Source: JBCDIQ01 sp039024295
GTDB taxonomy: Bacteria; Bacteroidota; Bacteroidia; J057
Length of the DNA stretch: 10,440 bases
Reading direction: 5' to 3'
NCBI GenBank assembly: GCA_039024295.1
Contig: JBCDIQ010000199.1
Coordinates: 1 to 10,440 of the forward strand
Below, piece by piece: positions 1 to 8,600 of this stretch. Within the stretch, counting starts at the first letter, position 1. Each line of letters starts with the position of its first letter. The notes under the pieces were generated by a model. That model was given only the letters and a program-made list of their open reading frames with translations, was not told the DNA's origin and ran no database searches. The position numbers and the translations under genes are program-made.

Positions 1-1614
1 AAAGGGAATTCGAGACTTTTTGAGGACCTCCAGAAAAATATCTGCAAACCCTTTTATGCTTAAATGAGTGTTGTACACCACCAGCATATCAGCTAACTGA
101 TTGAACTGGGTAAAGAGGTGAAACAGGTATTCAGCTTCCAGGGTATACCCTTTCTCTTCAGCTTCCTTGAGCAATTGGTCAAACAATTCCTGAATATAGG
201 TTAGCAATTCACTTTCCCTGGAAGGAGGGGTAAAAAATTGAGCTACCAAGGCAGGAAACTGCTGATGTTCGAGGAATTGTTCTGGAACTAGCAACAGGTT
301 CCGCTGCACAATTGCCCTACGAACTGCCATAGCCTTTTGAGGAGCCATTTGCTGTAAGTAAGGATTATCCAGCAAGGCAAGTATTTCCTGATAGGGGAAT
401 AAACGCTCTTCGCCAGGAGGGATTTCCGCTGATTTCCGGATCAGTTGGCACAAGGCATATATCAGCTGGTAAATCACCGTTTGCCGGAGGGGAAACCCCA
501 TGGTGATGTTTAACCGAGAAATGGCATCAGGCAGTGCATACAATACCGGGAATAACAAATCCTCATCTCCCAGTACGATGGCATATTGCCTAAGTTCTTT
601 GGGCTGGATTGACCTCCCCTGAAGCAATTCAGACAGGTGATGGGCTTGACTTACCTGAGAAGGTAAACCCGTTAGGTGAATCGTCTTTGGATGGTCAGAT
701 AACTCCTGGAGGATGAGCCTGCTGCTTAGATGTTGCCATTTCAAGTGAAACTCCCGGACAAACCGACCTGATTCTTCGCCCAAGGCTTTTAGGCCCCAAT
801 GGGTGGTCTCACCAGGAAATAGTTCTGGAAAAAATGCTTTAGCAGCATCCCAATAGACCACTGCCTGTTCCTTTTTCAATAAGTGCGCAATGATCCGTTC
901 TTCCGCCACAGAAAGGGCATTAAATCCGACAAAGATGAGTTGACGGAAAGGCAAGATAAAACCGCCAGATTCCAACTGTTCCACCAAATGCCGATACGCC
1001 ATGCCATCATATCCCATGAACCGATCTTTCAGAGAAGTTCTGAAAGCCTCATAAACAGGCCCCAAAATGGCCCAAATCCTTAAAAAGGCTTGCTGAACCT
1101 CGCTAGAAGTCTCTTGCTGAATGGAATCGTCCTGTTGTATCACCCGGATACTGCTCCAAAATTGTTGAAGGGCTTCCAGGTCTTCAGGGGGAAGTTCAAA
1201 TTGTAGCTCGATCTCCCGCAGATCTTTGATGTTGCTGAACAGCTTTGAAGTATCTACACAGTATTTGTCTACTTCATCAAAATCGCGGATGAGCATTTCT
1301 CCCCATGGATAGAACTTTTCAAAGGGTTCATACCATCCTGGATTGACAGCTTGCATCTCCTGTAGGTACACCTGGTACAATTCGAAATTAAGGCGTAAGG
1401 GCTCGGGAAATTGCCAGCCGCTTTGCTGCCTGATGGCGTCCTGTATGGACATGATCTGAGGTGCCCACAGGGTCTTACCGTAAATTCGGGCTAAGGCCTC
1501 ACGAAAAAACACAACTGCCCTGCGGCTTGGCAGCACCACGCAGAGGTCTTCCAGTCGGTCGCCATGCTGCCGCCTGAGGTCCATTACTACTTGATCTAAA
1601 AAACCCGCTGCCAT
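1..1614 (-). CDS. AddB-like PD-(D/E)XK nuclease family protein, N-terminal 538 residues (3' end outside window)
   Basis: The minus strand is open without a stop from the ATG at 1614 down to base 1, giving 538 codons of a protein cut by the window edge. It resembles the roughly 950-residue AddB/RecB-like proteins of Bacteroidota, which have an inactivated UvrD-type helicase part followed by a C-terminal PD-(D/E)XK nuclease; the nuclease part would lie off the left edge and is not seen. Visible landmarks are LCVVLPSRRAVVFF at residues 24-37 (where a helicase would have Walker A; no GxGKT is present), FYPWGEMLIRDFDEVDKY at 101-118, FVGFNALSVAEERI at 228-241, AIVLGDEDLLFPVL at 345-358, and NITMGFPL at 369-376, which recalls helicase motif V. 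Known members process double-strand DNA ends for recombination, usually with an AddA partner, not seen here. The start is supported by the family-like opening MAAGFLDQVV, and no in-frame ATG lies upstream as far as 1683. It is divergent from tsaB. Confidence 0.85.
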   Translation of the reverse strand, partial: MAAGFLDQVVMDLRRQHGDRLEDLCVVLPSRRAVVFFREALARIYGKTLWAPQIMSIQDAIRQQSGWQFPEPLRLNFELYQVYLQEMQAVNPGWYEPFEKFYPWGEMLIRDFDEVDKYCVDTSKLFSNIKDLREIELQFELPPEDLEALQQFWSSIRVIQQDDSIQQETSSEVQQAFLRIWAILGPVYEAFRTSLKDRFMGYDGMAYRHLVEQLESGGFILPFRQLIFVGFNALSVAEERIIAHLLKKEQAVVYWDAAKAFFPELFPGETTHWGLKALGEESGRFVREFHLKWQHLSSRLILQELSDHPKTIHLTGLPSQVSQAHHLSELLQGRSIQPKELRQYAIVLGDEDLLFPVLYALPDAISRLNITMGFPLRQTVIYQLIYALCQLIRKSAEIPPGEERLFPYQEILALLDNPYLQQMAPQKAMAVRRAIVQRNLLLVPEQFLEHQQFPALVAQFFTPPSRESELLTYIQELFDQLLKEAEEKGYTLEAEYLFHLFTQFNQLADMLVVYNTHLSIKGFADIFLEVLKKSRIPF

Positions 1615-1700
1615 GGTTACGAAGGTACATTTTTTCCCAATAGCCTTGCTGAGCTTACCGCATATTTGCCTTTTGAGGCGAGATGCAGCTATCTTGCAAC

Positions 1701-2426
1701 ATGGGCGAGAAAACCCCTTACCTCCTCGGAATAGAAACCGCCACCGAAGTGTGTGCAGTGGCCCTTTTTGAGGGCCCAGAGCTTCGGGCTACCATTGAGT
1801 ATCATCAACCCAGAGCCCATGCCCGCCTATTGATGCCCATCATCCGCACCCTGTTACAGGACAATGGCCTCAGCCCGAAGGACTTGGAAGCAATCGGCGT
1901 AGCAAAAGGTCCAGGCTCCTACACAGGATTACGTGTTGGGGTGTCAACCGCCAAAGGGCTGTGCATGGCATTGAATATACCTTTGCTGTCTTTGACCAGC
2001 CTGGAAAGCCTGGCCTGGCAAGTTGCGGACTTCGCCCAGTCTTCTGGAGCCTGGATTTGCCCCATGATTGATGCCAGACGAATGGAAGTATTTTGTCAGG
2101 TATTTGATGGTTCGATCACTTCTCAGGGGCCGCCGGAAGCAAAAGTTATGGAACCGGGTGCATTTTCAGCAGAGCTTGCTGAGCGCCCCATTATTTTCCT
2201 AGGAGATGGCGCGGCAAAATGTAAAGCAATCCTTGAGGCATCTCCTGGTTCCATTGTTTTAGCAAACCAATTATCCAACGCTAGCAGCCTCGGACCAGCC
2301 CTGTGGCAAAAGTTCCAGCAAGGATCGTTTGAGGACTTATTGACATTCGAACCGCTCTACCTGAAAGATTTCGTTGCGACCAAAGGACGAAACCGTTTGT
2401 TAGAACCTAAAACCAGAAAAAGATGA
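1701..2426 (+). CDS. tsaB: tRNA threonylcarbamoyladenosine biosynthesis protein TsaB
   Basis: TsaB is the non-catalytic ASKHA-fold partner of TsaD in the cytoplasmic complex that, with TsaE and TsaC-made threonylcarbamoyl-AMP, forms t6A at position 37 of ANN-decoding tRNAs. Counting from the ATG at 1701, the 241-residue product has the family N-terminus (LGIETATEVCAVAL, residues 9-22), RAHARLLMPII at 38-48, the hallmark GVAKGPGSYTGLRVG at 66-80 followed by STAKGLCMAL, and PMIDARRMEVF at 121-131. The length is normal. An in-frame ATG at 1683 would add six residues (MQLSCN); I prefer 1701 because homologues usually begin a few residues before the LxIETAT strand. The stop overlaps the start of the thioredoxin-like gene by 4 bp (ATGA), which suggests translational coupling. 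Family assignment is firm; the start is less so. Confidence 0.95.
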   Translation: MGEKTPYLLGIETATEVCAVALFEGPELRATIEYHQPRAHARLLMPIIRTLLQDNGLSPKDLEAIGVAKGPGSYTGLRVGVSTAKGLCMALNIPLLSLTSLESLAWQVADFAQSSGAWICPMIDARRMEVFCQVFDGSITSQGPPEAKVMEPGAFSAELAERPIIFLGDGAAKCKAILEASPGSIVLANQLSNASSLGPALWQKFQQGSFEDLLTFEPLYLKDFVATKGRNRLLEPKTRKR

Positions 2427-2908
2427 TGCGGTTGGTCATATTCTTTGTCCTGGTTATGGTTTGTATGTCTTGCGACACCCTTGAGAATCCTCCTGAGGTG
2501 GCGTGGCAAACCTTATCGTTACAAACCCTGGAAGGCAAGCCCGTTTCGACTGACGGCCTTACCGGAACTCCTATCCTGCTAAATTTTTGGGCAACCTGGT
2601 GCAAGCCCTGTCTGGAGGAACTGCCCGCTATGGAGAAACTCATGAAGACAGATGCTGGCAAGCATGTGAACTTTATCCTGGTATCAGAAGAATCCCTGCC
2701 AACCCTACAGGAATTCACTCAAAAAAATCCTTACTCATTTACTTTTCTGCAAAGCAAGACGTCCCTTCAGGAGTTGGGCCTGATCCTTTTACCGCAGTCC
2801 TATCTTTTGGATGCTGATGGGAAAGTGATCTGGCAGGAAGGAGGCACCATTAACTGGGATAAGAAGGAGCATAGGGAGCGGTTAAAAGGTCTGACACTCA
2901 TGAACTAA
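2423..2908 (+). CDS. TlpA-like thioredoxin-fold lipoprotein (thiol:disulfide oxidoreductase)
   Basis: This 161-residue protein starts with a hydrophobic segment (residues 4-16, LVIFFVLVMVCMS) ending at Cys17. That looks like a lipoprotein signal peptide, although the residues just before the cysteine (CMS) fit the usual lipobox poorly. A thioredoxin fold follows, with FWATWCKPC at residues 55-63; C60 and C63 are the redox pair. The likely cis-proline is P124 in LLPQSYLLDADGKV. This matches the TlpA/ResA/redoxin group, which reduces or exchanges disulfides outside the cytoplasm, for example in cytochrome c maturation or oxidative repair; the substrate cannot be told from sequence. It overlaps tsaB by 4 bp. 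Two consecutive ATG codons (2423 and 2426) could each start it. With no other redox or cytochrome gene nearby, its pathway stays open. Confidence 0.85.
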   Translation: MMRLVIFFVLVMVCMSCDTLENPPEVAWQTLSLQTLEGKPVSTDGLTGTPILLNFWATWCKPCLEELPAMEKLMKTDAGKHVNFILVSEESLPTLQEFTQKNPYSFTFLQSKTSLQELGLILLPQSYLLDADGKVIWQEGGTINWDKKEHRERLKGLTLMN

Positions 2909-2929
2909 TTTTTTGAACGACAATAATTT

Positions 2930-4048
2930 ATGGCACATATATTTAAGCATCCAGAAGGCACACAAAAAGGGATAATTGTATTTACACACAAAGAGATTAA
3001 GGCTTTTGTAAAGTTTAAGAAGTCAACAAGGTTTAATGCCCTAAATCGGATTCAGGATATCATCTTTCCATTTTCAGAATTACAAAGTGCCTATAAAAGT
3101 TCATTTGACCGTATAAGAAAAAATTATTTTGTGGGCCTTCATTTTGGGTGGAGGCATGAAAATTTCCCAACACTTCCCTTCATTGATTTTTACATGGGAG
3201 GAGAAGGGACCGTTACTTTTCAAGAACCTGAGCAGGTCTTGCGTATTCCCTTTAATAGCAGGGCGTTCTCCCCAGTAATTTTCCAACCTGACCCAAGTCA
3301 ACCAAAAAACTATGACTTAATTTGTGTATCAAGAAATGCAAGATTCAAGCACTTGGATAGATATTTAGCATCAGTGAGGAAAATGTATGACCTAAATAAG
3401 AAGTACCGGGTTCTATTGGTTGTTCCATCTGTTAAAAATGAAAATCCAAAGTCTCACTATGTTGAATTAGAAGATGACTACAATTCCATGTTTTCTTTGC
3501 CAGAACGGGAGCTTTTCACCTTACTTAAATTAGATGCCAGACTTGGGATTATGGGACTTTCCCAAGTGGAAATCGCTAGACTATATCAACAATCAAAAGT
3601 ATTTTCCTTATTTTCTCAGCTAGAAGGGGAATCCCGCGTCATCTCTGAGGCACTCCTGTGCGGCCTTCGTGTAGTAGTAAAGGATGATTTACAAGGAGGA
3701 GGAAAGGACCTGCTCAATTCAAATAATTCTGTTGAATTTACTTCCTACGAAGATGCCCATCTTGCTTGGATAAAAGCAATTGAAGGGGAGTATGAACCAG
3801 AGTTGGAGAGTCTGGCTAAACTTACCAGAGAAGATTACACCATCCCTAAATTAAGGAAATACTTCCATCAATTATACGAACGTCACGGACAGCAATTTGA
3901 CGATCATCTTATCCATACTGATAGACTCGCCATGCGTCTTCCTGCCCATGACCTAGAACAACCATGGGCCCAAGGCAGGTTTAAGACTGCAGATATTCTA
4001 GAAGCTAAACAATTTGAATTATTCCTTAACTCTCTGAAAATCAATTAG
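2930..4048 (+). CDS. Putative glycosyltransferase, GT-B fold (GT4-like)
   Basis: The 372-residue product looks like a divergent retaining GT-B glycosyltransferase. The best evidence is in the C-terminal half: LICVSRNARFKHLD (130-143) resembles the linker strand starting the nucleotide-sugar domain, YRVLLVVPS (159-167) is a core strand, and EIARLYQQSKVFSLFSQ leads to EGESRVISEALLCGLRVVV at 232-250. In that segment E232 and E240 form the E-x7-E pattern that contacts the donor sugar in GT4-type enzymes. There is no signal peptide or membrane segment, so it is probably cytoplasmic or peripheral. Donor and acceptor cannot be inferred. It starts 21 bp after the thioredoxin gene and could be cotranscribed. 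Hand counts give 30-48% GC in three sampled 60-base rows (3001, 3421, 3601), against 52-55% in sampled tsaB and secA rows, which may mean separate acquisition. Its stop lies 2 bp from the convergent flippase gene. Confidence 0.65.
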   Translation: MAHIFKHPEGTQKGIIVFTHKEIKAFVKFKKSTRFNALNRIQDIIFPFSELQSAYKSSFDRIRKNYFVGLHFGWRHENFPTLPFIDFYMGGEGTVTFQEPEQVLRIPFNSRAFSPVIFQPDPSQPKNYDLICVSRNARFKHLDRYLASVRKMYDLNKKYRVLLVVPSVKNENPKSHYVELEDDYNSMFSLPERELFTLLKLDARLGIMGLSQVEIARLYQQSKVFSLFSQLEGESRVISEALLCGLRVVVKDDLQGGGKDLLNSNNSVEFTSYEDAHLAWIKAIEGEYEPELESLAKLTREDYTIPKLRKYFHQLYERHGQQFDDHLIHTDRLAMRLPAHDLEQPWAQGRFKTADILEAKQFELFLNSLKIN

Positions 4049-4050
4049 AA

Positions 4051-5541
4051 TCACCTATTCCAACGCTTTATTTTTATCCCCATCAAATATCCCTCAATAT
4101 CTGGAGATATTCTTAGTCCAAGCAATATACCCCAATAAAGTATGCTACAGACAAAAGATCTGTAGATACTGTCCCATAACCAGAAATCGATCTTTGGCAA
4201 GGACATTCCCACCCAAGATACAAGTCCAATTATGCTCAAAACGAAAAATGAACGCCAAGTAAAGGGTAGCATTCCGAATTTATTCCACACAAATCCTAAT
4301 TGTAGGAAATTCACAAATATACCTGTGAAGGCCGTGGCCAATGCAGCTCCTGTGATCCCAAACCTTGGGATCAACAGCATATTGGCAATCGGTGCGACCA
4401 CAAGCATCATACTCATAAACAATGTAGTATAACGGTAATATCGGGAGGAAATGATGATGATGTTATTGGTACTGGTGATGAGGTCAAATAACCGGCCAAT
4501 TCCTAAAATGATGATCGCATCACGGCCTGCTTCAAATCCCTCCAAGGGAAAGGGAGGCGCGAACAACAGGTGTAAATTGATCACGATCCCCATAAAGATG
4601 AATCCTCCAAATACCAGCCCTACCAGGGAAGCTTTTTTGTATAAGATCTCAATCTCCTGCCAGGCCCTGTTTTTTGCATGCTGCCCAATAAGCGGATACA
4701 CCACCTTGTACATAGACTTCGCAGGTACCATCATGAATTTCAGGATGGGTACCAGGGTTAGGTAGATGCCTGGGGCCGTAAGTCCAAGGTAGCCTGCAAG
4801 CATTAGCCCATCTATTACCTGGTAAAATATGCTGCTCATGCTGGTGAGCATAGAATAAATCCCTTGGGAGAGCATCCTGGGCCATAACTTCCGAATCCGG
4901 AAGGAAAGATGAAGTCCAAGATGAAACTGGCCTAGGTAGACTAAATACGCGATGAGCAACAGGGTTCCAACTACATATAGCCCCACAAATAGCAGAACGA
5001 ACCCGGCAAACCCTACCCAGCCCATCCAGAAAACCAGGATGGCAAGGGTGTTTGTCAAAGGAATTACCAGCTCCCGAACCAGGCTAGGCACCACACTCTT
5101 GTACAAGGCACCAAGGTAGCTTTCAAATATAGTATTGTACAAGACGAAGAAAGAAAGCGGGATCAAGGCATAGTAATAGTCTATCAACAACGCTGAACGT
5201 TCCTCAAACCAGAGGATCATCAATGGTTTTAACAACACATAAAGCAAGCCCACAAACAGGAATCCCAGAAATCCTGCCAAGAGGATCATGACCAGGAAAC
5301 CATGATGCTGACGTTCTTTTTCGTTGAAAAATGGAAAAAATCGGATAACCACACCAGGAATGCCCAGGCTACTAAACTGGGTATACACCAAGGCCAAATA
5401 GGGAAGCAGCTTTATTAATCCCAGCTCATCATCAGGGCCAAATACTACCGGGTATAACAGGAGGTTGTTCAACATCCCGATACAGATACCCGCATACGTG
5501 ATGAGAGAATTCCAAAAACCCTGACGCTTGACTACCCCCAT
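4051..5541 (-). CDS. Polysaccharide/oligosaccharide flippase (Wzx/MATE-MVF superfamily)
   Basis: This 496-residue integral membrane protein has about 12-14 hydrophobic segments spread along its length, for example near residues 11-33, 45-61, 82-105, 120-137, 158-175, 178-202, 303-327, 371-391, 396-416, 431-446 and 462-476. The N-terminal GFWNSLITYAGICIGMLNNL and the pattern of short charged loops fit the Wzx-like lipid-linked oligosaccharide flippases, which move undecaprenyl-linked sugar units across the inner membrane. The RFGITGAALATAF segment (393-405) is a pattern repeated in this superfamily. The start at 5541 gives the normal family length. It lies 59 bp downstream of secA on the same strand, with a terminator-like hairpin in between, so it may be read partly from secA and partly on its own. 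The actual substrate is unknown; lipid II or O-antigen-type units are both possible. Confidence 0.8.
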   Translation of the reverse strand: MGVVKRQGFWNSLITYAGICIGMLNNLLLYPVVFGPDDELGLIKLLPYLALVYTQFSSLGIPGVVIRFFPFFNEKERQHHGFLVMILLAGFLGFLFVGLLYVLLKPLMILWFEERSALLIDYYYALIPLSFFVLYNTIFESYLGALYKSVVPSLVRELVIPLTNTLAILVFWMGWVGFAGFVLLFVGLYVVGTLLLIAYLVYLGQFHLGLHLSFRIRKLWPRMLSQGIYSMLTSMSSIFYQVIDGLMLAGYLGLTAPGIYLTLVPILKFMMVPAKSMYKVVYPLIGQHAKNRAWQEIEILYKKASLVGLVFGGFIFMGIVINLHLLFAPPFPLEGFEAGRDAIIILGIGRLFDLITSTNNIIIISSRYYRYTTLFMSMMLVVAPIANMLLIPRFGITGAALATAFTGIFVNFLQLGFVWNKFGMLPFTWRSFFVLSIIGLVSWVGMSLPKIDFWLWDSIYRSFVCSILYWGILLGLRISPDIEGYLMGIKIKRWNR

Positions 5542-5550
5542 TGGTTACTG

Positions 5551-5593
5551 AAAAAAGGGAGATAAAGGAAACTAATTACCTAGGCTACCTCCC
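5551..5593 (-). terminator. Terminator-like hairpin between secA and flippase gene
   Basis: On the minus strand, GGGAGGTA (5593-5586) can pair with TATCTCCC (5564-5557), forming 8 pairs of which one is G-U, around a 21-nt loop, and is followed directly by six T (5556-5551). This is the layout of an intrinsic terminator, though the loop is long. It lies just after the secA stop and could end or attenuate the secA transcript before the flippase gene. Confidence 0.35.
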
Positions 5594-5600
5594 AAAATTA

Positions 5601-8600
5601 CTAGCGGGACTTAGGAAGGGATCTTTTGCGACTACCTGTCTGCCTCCGTTCCTGGGCACGACGCTGCTTGCGAGACATGGGACGGTCATCACCACCTGCA
5701 CTGGCACCAGCCATGATTCTGCGCTCTTCTTCAGCCTGTGCTTTCCGCTCACGCTCGACAGAGTCATGCCGCGCTTTCAGCTTACTGAAGTCGTCTCGCT
5801 TGGTCTTGGTAGGCTCTTGCTGACGGTCTCCCACCTGCAAGTCAGCCTTGAATAAGGTAGAGAGTACCTGACGGTTGATGGTGGTAAGCATCTGCTGAAA
5901 CAGGGCAAATGACTCAAATTTATACACCAGCAAGGGGTCTTTCTGCTCAAATACGGCATTTTGAGCTGACTGACGCAATTCGTCCATTTCCCGTAGGTGA
6001 TGCTTCCATTTGTCGTCAATGAGGTTCAGGGTAATCGCTTTCTCTAGTTCGTCGACCACAATACGCCCATCTGATGTAAGTGCATCTTCAACATTTACCA
6101 GAATCTGCAACTTATTGGAACCGTCTGAGAATGGAATCACGACCCGCTCCATTTGGGGGTACTCTTTCTTAAGACGGGTAATACCTCCATGAAGCTCACT
6201 CGACAGTGCCTTGACCTTTCGCTGGTAAAACGCTTGTGCTTGCTCGTAGATTCTTTCCTGAATCTCTTCCTCTTTCATGTCGTTCAGCTCGGCATCACTG
6301 ATTCGTGGGTCTATGGCAAGCATACGGATACATTCAAGGGACAGCCCCTCACCGTCAGCAAATTCATAATAGTCCTGGGCAATGGTTCCACAGAGGTCGT
6401 ACAACATGTTGTCCAGGTCAATCTTGATGCGGTCTCCATAAAGGGCATTCCGACGCCGACGATATATTACCTCCCGCTGGGAGTTCATCACATCATCATA
6501 CTCCAGCAGACGCTTTCGCATAGAGAAGTTGTTCTCCTCTACTTTCTTTTGGGCATTCCCAATGGATTTGGTAATCATTCCATGCTGGATTACCTCTCCT
6601 TCCTTAAGTCCTAGGCGGTCCATGATTTTGGCGATCCGCTCTGAGCCAAAGAGGCGCATCAAGTCATCTTCAAGGGATACATAAAATTGGGAGGACCCAT
6701 TGTCTCCTTGTCGACCTGCACGCCCGCGAAGCTGACGGTCTACCCGCCGGGATTCATGTCGCTCCGTACCAATAATGGCCAATCCACCATTGGCCTCAAC
6801 ACCTTGCCCTAGTTTAATGTCAGTACCACGACCGGCCATGTTGGTTGCAATGGTCACCGTACCGGGCTGACCTGCCTCTGCCACAACCTCCGCCTCTCGC
6901 TGGTGCTGCTTGGCGTTCAATACATTGTGCTCAATTCCTTGGCGGTTGAGCATTCGACTCAACAATTCAGAAACCTCTACTGAAGTAGTACCGACCAAAA
7001 CGGGCCGTTTTGCCCCCCGCAGGTTTTCAATCTCCTCAATCACCGCCATGTATTTTTCCTTGCGGGTCTTAAAGACCAGGTCTTCCCGGTCATCACGCGC
7101 AATGGGCCGATTCGTAGGAATAATGACCACATCCAGCTTGTAGATCTCGAAAAATTCTGCTTCCTCCGTTTCCGCAGTACCCGTCATCCCCGAAAGTTTG
7201 TGGTACATCCGAAAATAGTTTTGCAAGGTCACAGTCGCAAAGGTCTGGGTAGCAGCCTCGACTTTTACATTTTCTTTTGCTTCTATCGCCTGGTGCAACC
7301 CATCGGAATACCGTCTACCGGCCAGTACACGACCTGTCTGCTCATCCACAATCATCACCTTGCCTTCCTGGATGATGTATTCCACATCACGTTCAAACAA
7401 GGTATAAGCTTTTAGCAGTTGGTTGATCGCATGGAGGCGCTCGGCCTTGTCTGCATACTCCCGGGCCAAGTCGTCCTTTTGCTGGAGCTTCTCATCATCC
7501 GACAGTTCCTCGCTGCCCTCAATTTCAGAAAACAGAGCCGCCACATCAGGCAGTACAAACAGATTTTTTTCTTCTCCCTGCTTGGTGATCAATTCCCGAC
7601 CTTTGTCAGTCATCTGCACCTGGTTGTTTTTTTGGTCGATGGTGAAGTACAATTCATCATCCGCCAGGTGCATATTCTTGGAATTGTCCTGCATGTAAAA
7701 GGCCTCCGTCTTTTGAAGGATAGCCTTTATGCCTGTCTCTGAAAGGAACTCAATTAGTTTATTGTGCTTAGGAAGTCCGCGGTAGGCACGAAACAATGCC
7801 AGTGCACCTTCCTCTTCTGCTTTTTTATCACCTGAGCCAATTTTCTTTTTGGCCTCAACCATGTACCGACTCACCAGCTCACGCTGTTTCCGTTCCAGGC
7901 GTTCGATACGAGGTTTTAATTGCTCGTATTCTTGTTGTTCTCCTTTGTCTACTGGCCCAGAGATAATCAATGGAGTTCGCGCTTCATCAATCAATACCGA
8001 GTCAATCTCATCAATGATGGCGTAGAAGTGCTCTCGCTGGACGAGGTACTCGGGATGGGTGGTCATGTTGTCCCGTAGGTAGTCGAAGCCAAATTCGTTA
8101 TTGGTTCCGTAAGTGATATCGGCCAGATAAGCTTGGCGGCGATCCTCAGAGTTGGGCTGGTGCAGGTCAATACAATCAACTGTCAGTCCGTGGAACTGGA
8201 AAATCGGTGCGTTCCACTCGGCATCCCTTCGTGCGAGGTAGTTGTTAACAGTCACCACATGCACCCCTTTTCCTGCCAAGGCATTGAGGTATACCGGCAG
8301 AGTGGCTACCAAAGTTTTACCTTCCCCTGTGGCCATCTCTGCAATTTTACCGTTGTGCAGCACTGAGCCTCCAATCAACTGTACATCGTAGTGTACCATG
8401 TTCCAGTTGACAGTTGCGCCAGCTGCTTCCCATTCCCCTTTCCATATTGCCTCATTCCCTTTTATAACAATGTGGTCTTTTTCAGCTGCCAACTCACGGT
8501 CCATCTCGTTGGCAGTCACCCGTAGTTCCCCATTTTCCGCAAATCGGCGAGCTGTTTCCTTCACCACGGCAAATACCTCCGACATCAAATCTGAAAGCAC

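Noticed and set aside
883..1083. Plus-strand 66-codon open frame
   Set aside because: It is antisense within the AddB-like coding region, whose frame runs unbroken through it.
1661..1668. CATATTTG as a -7 box for tsaB
   Set aside because: It has one mismatch to TAnnTTTG, and the nearest upstream TTG is only 12 bp away, so the promoter is not supported enough to annotate, although one must lie somewhere in this divergent gap.
2407..2718. Minus-strand 103-codon open frame
   Set aside because: It lies antisense over the TlpA-like gene, whose thioredoxin motifs are clear; the product has no protein-like features.
6153..6614. Plus-strand 153-codon open frame inside secA
   Set aside because: It is antisense to conserved SecA sequence; open frames opposite a long, codon-biased gene are expected, and the predicted protein resembles nothing known.
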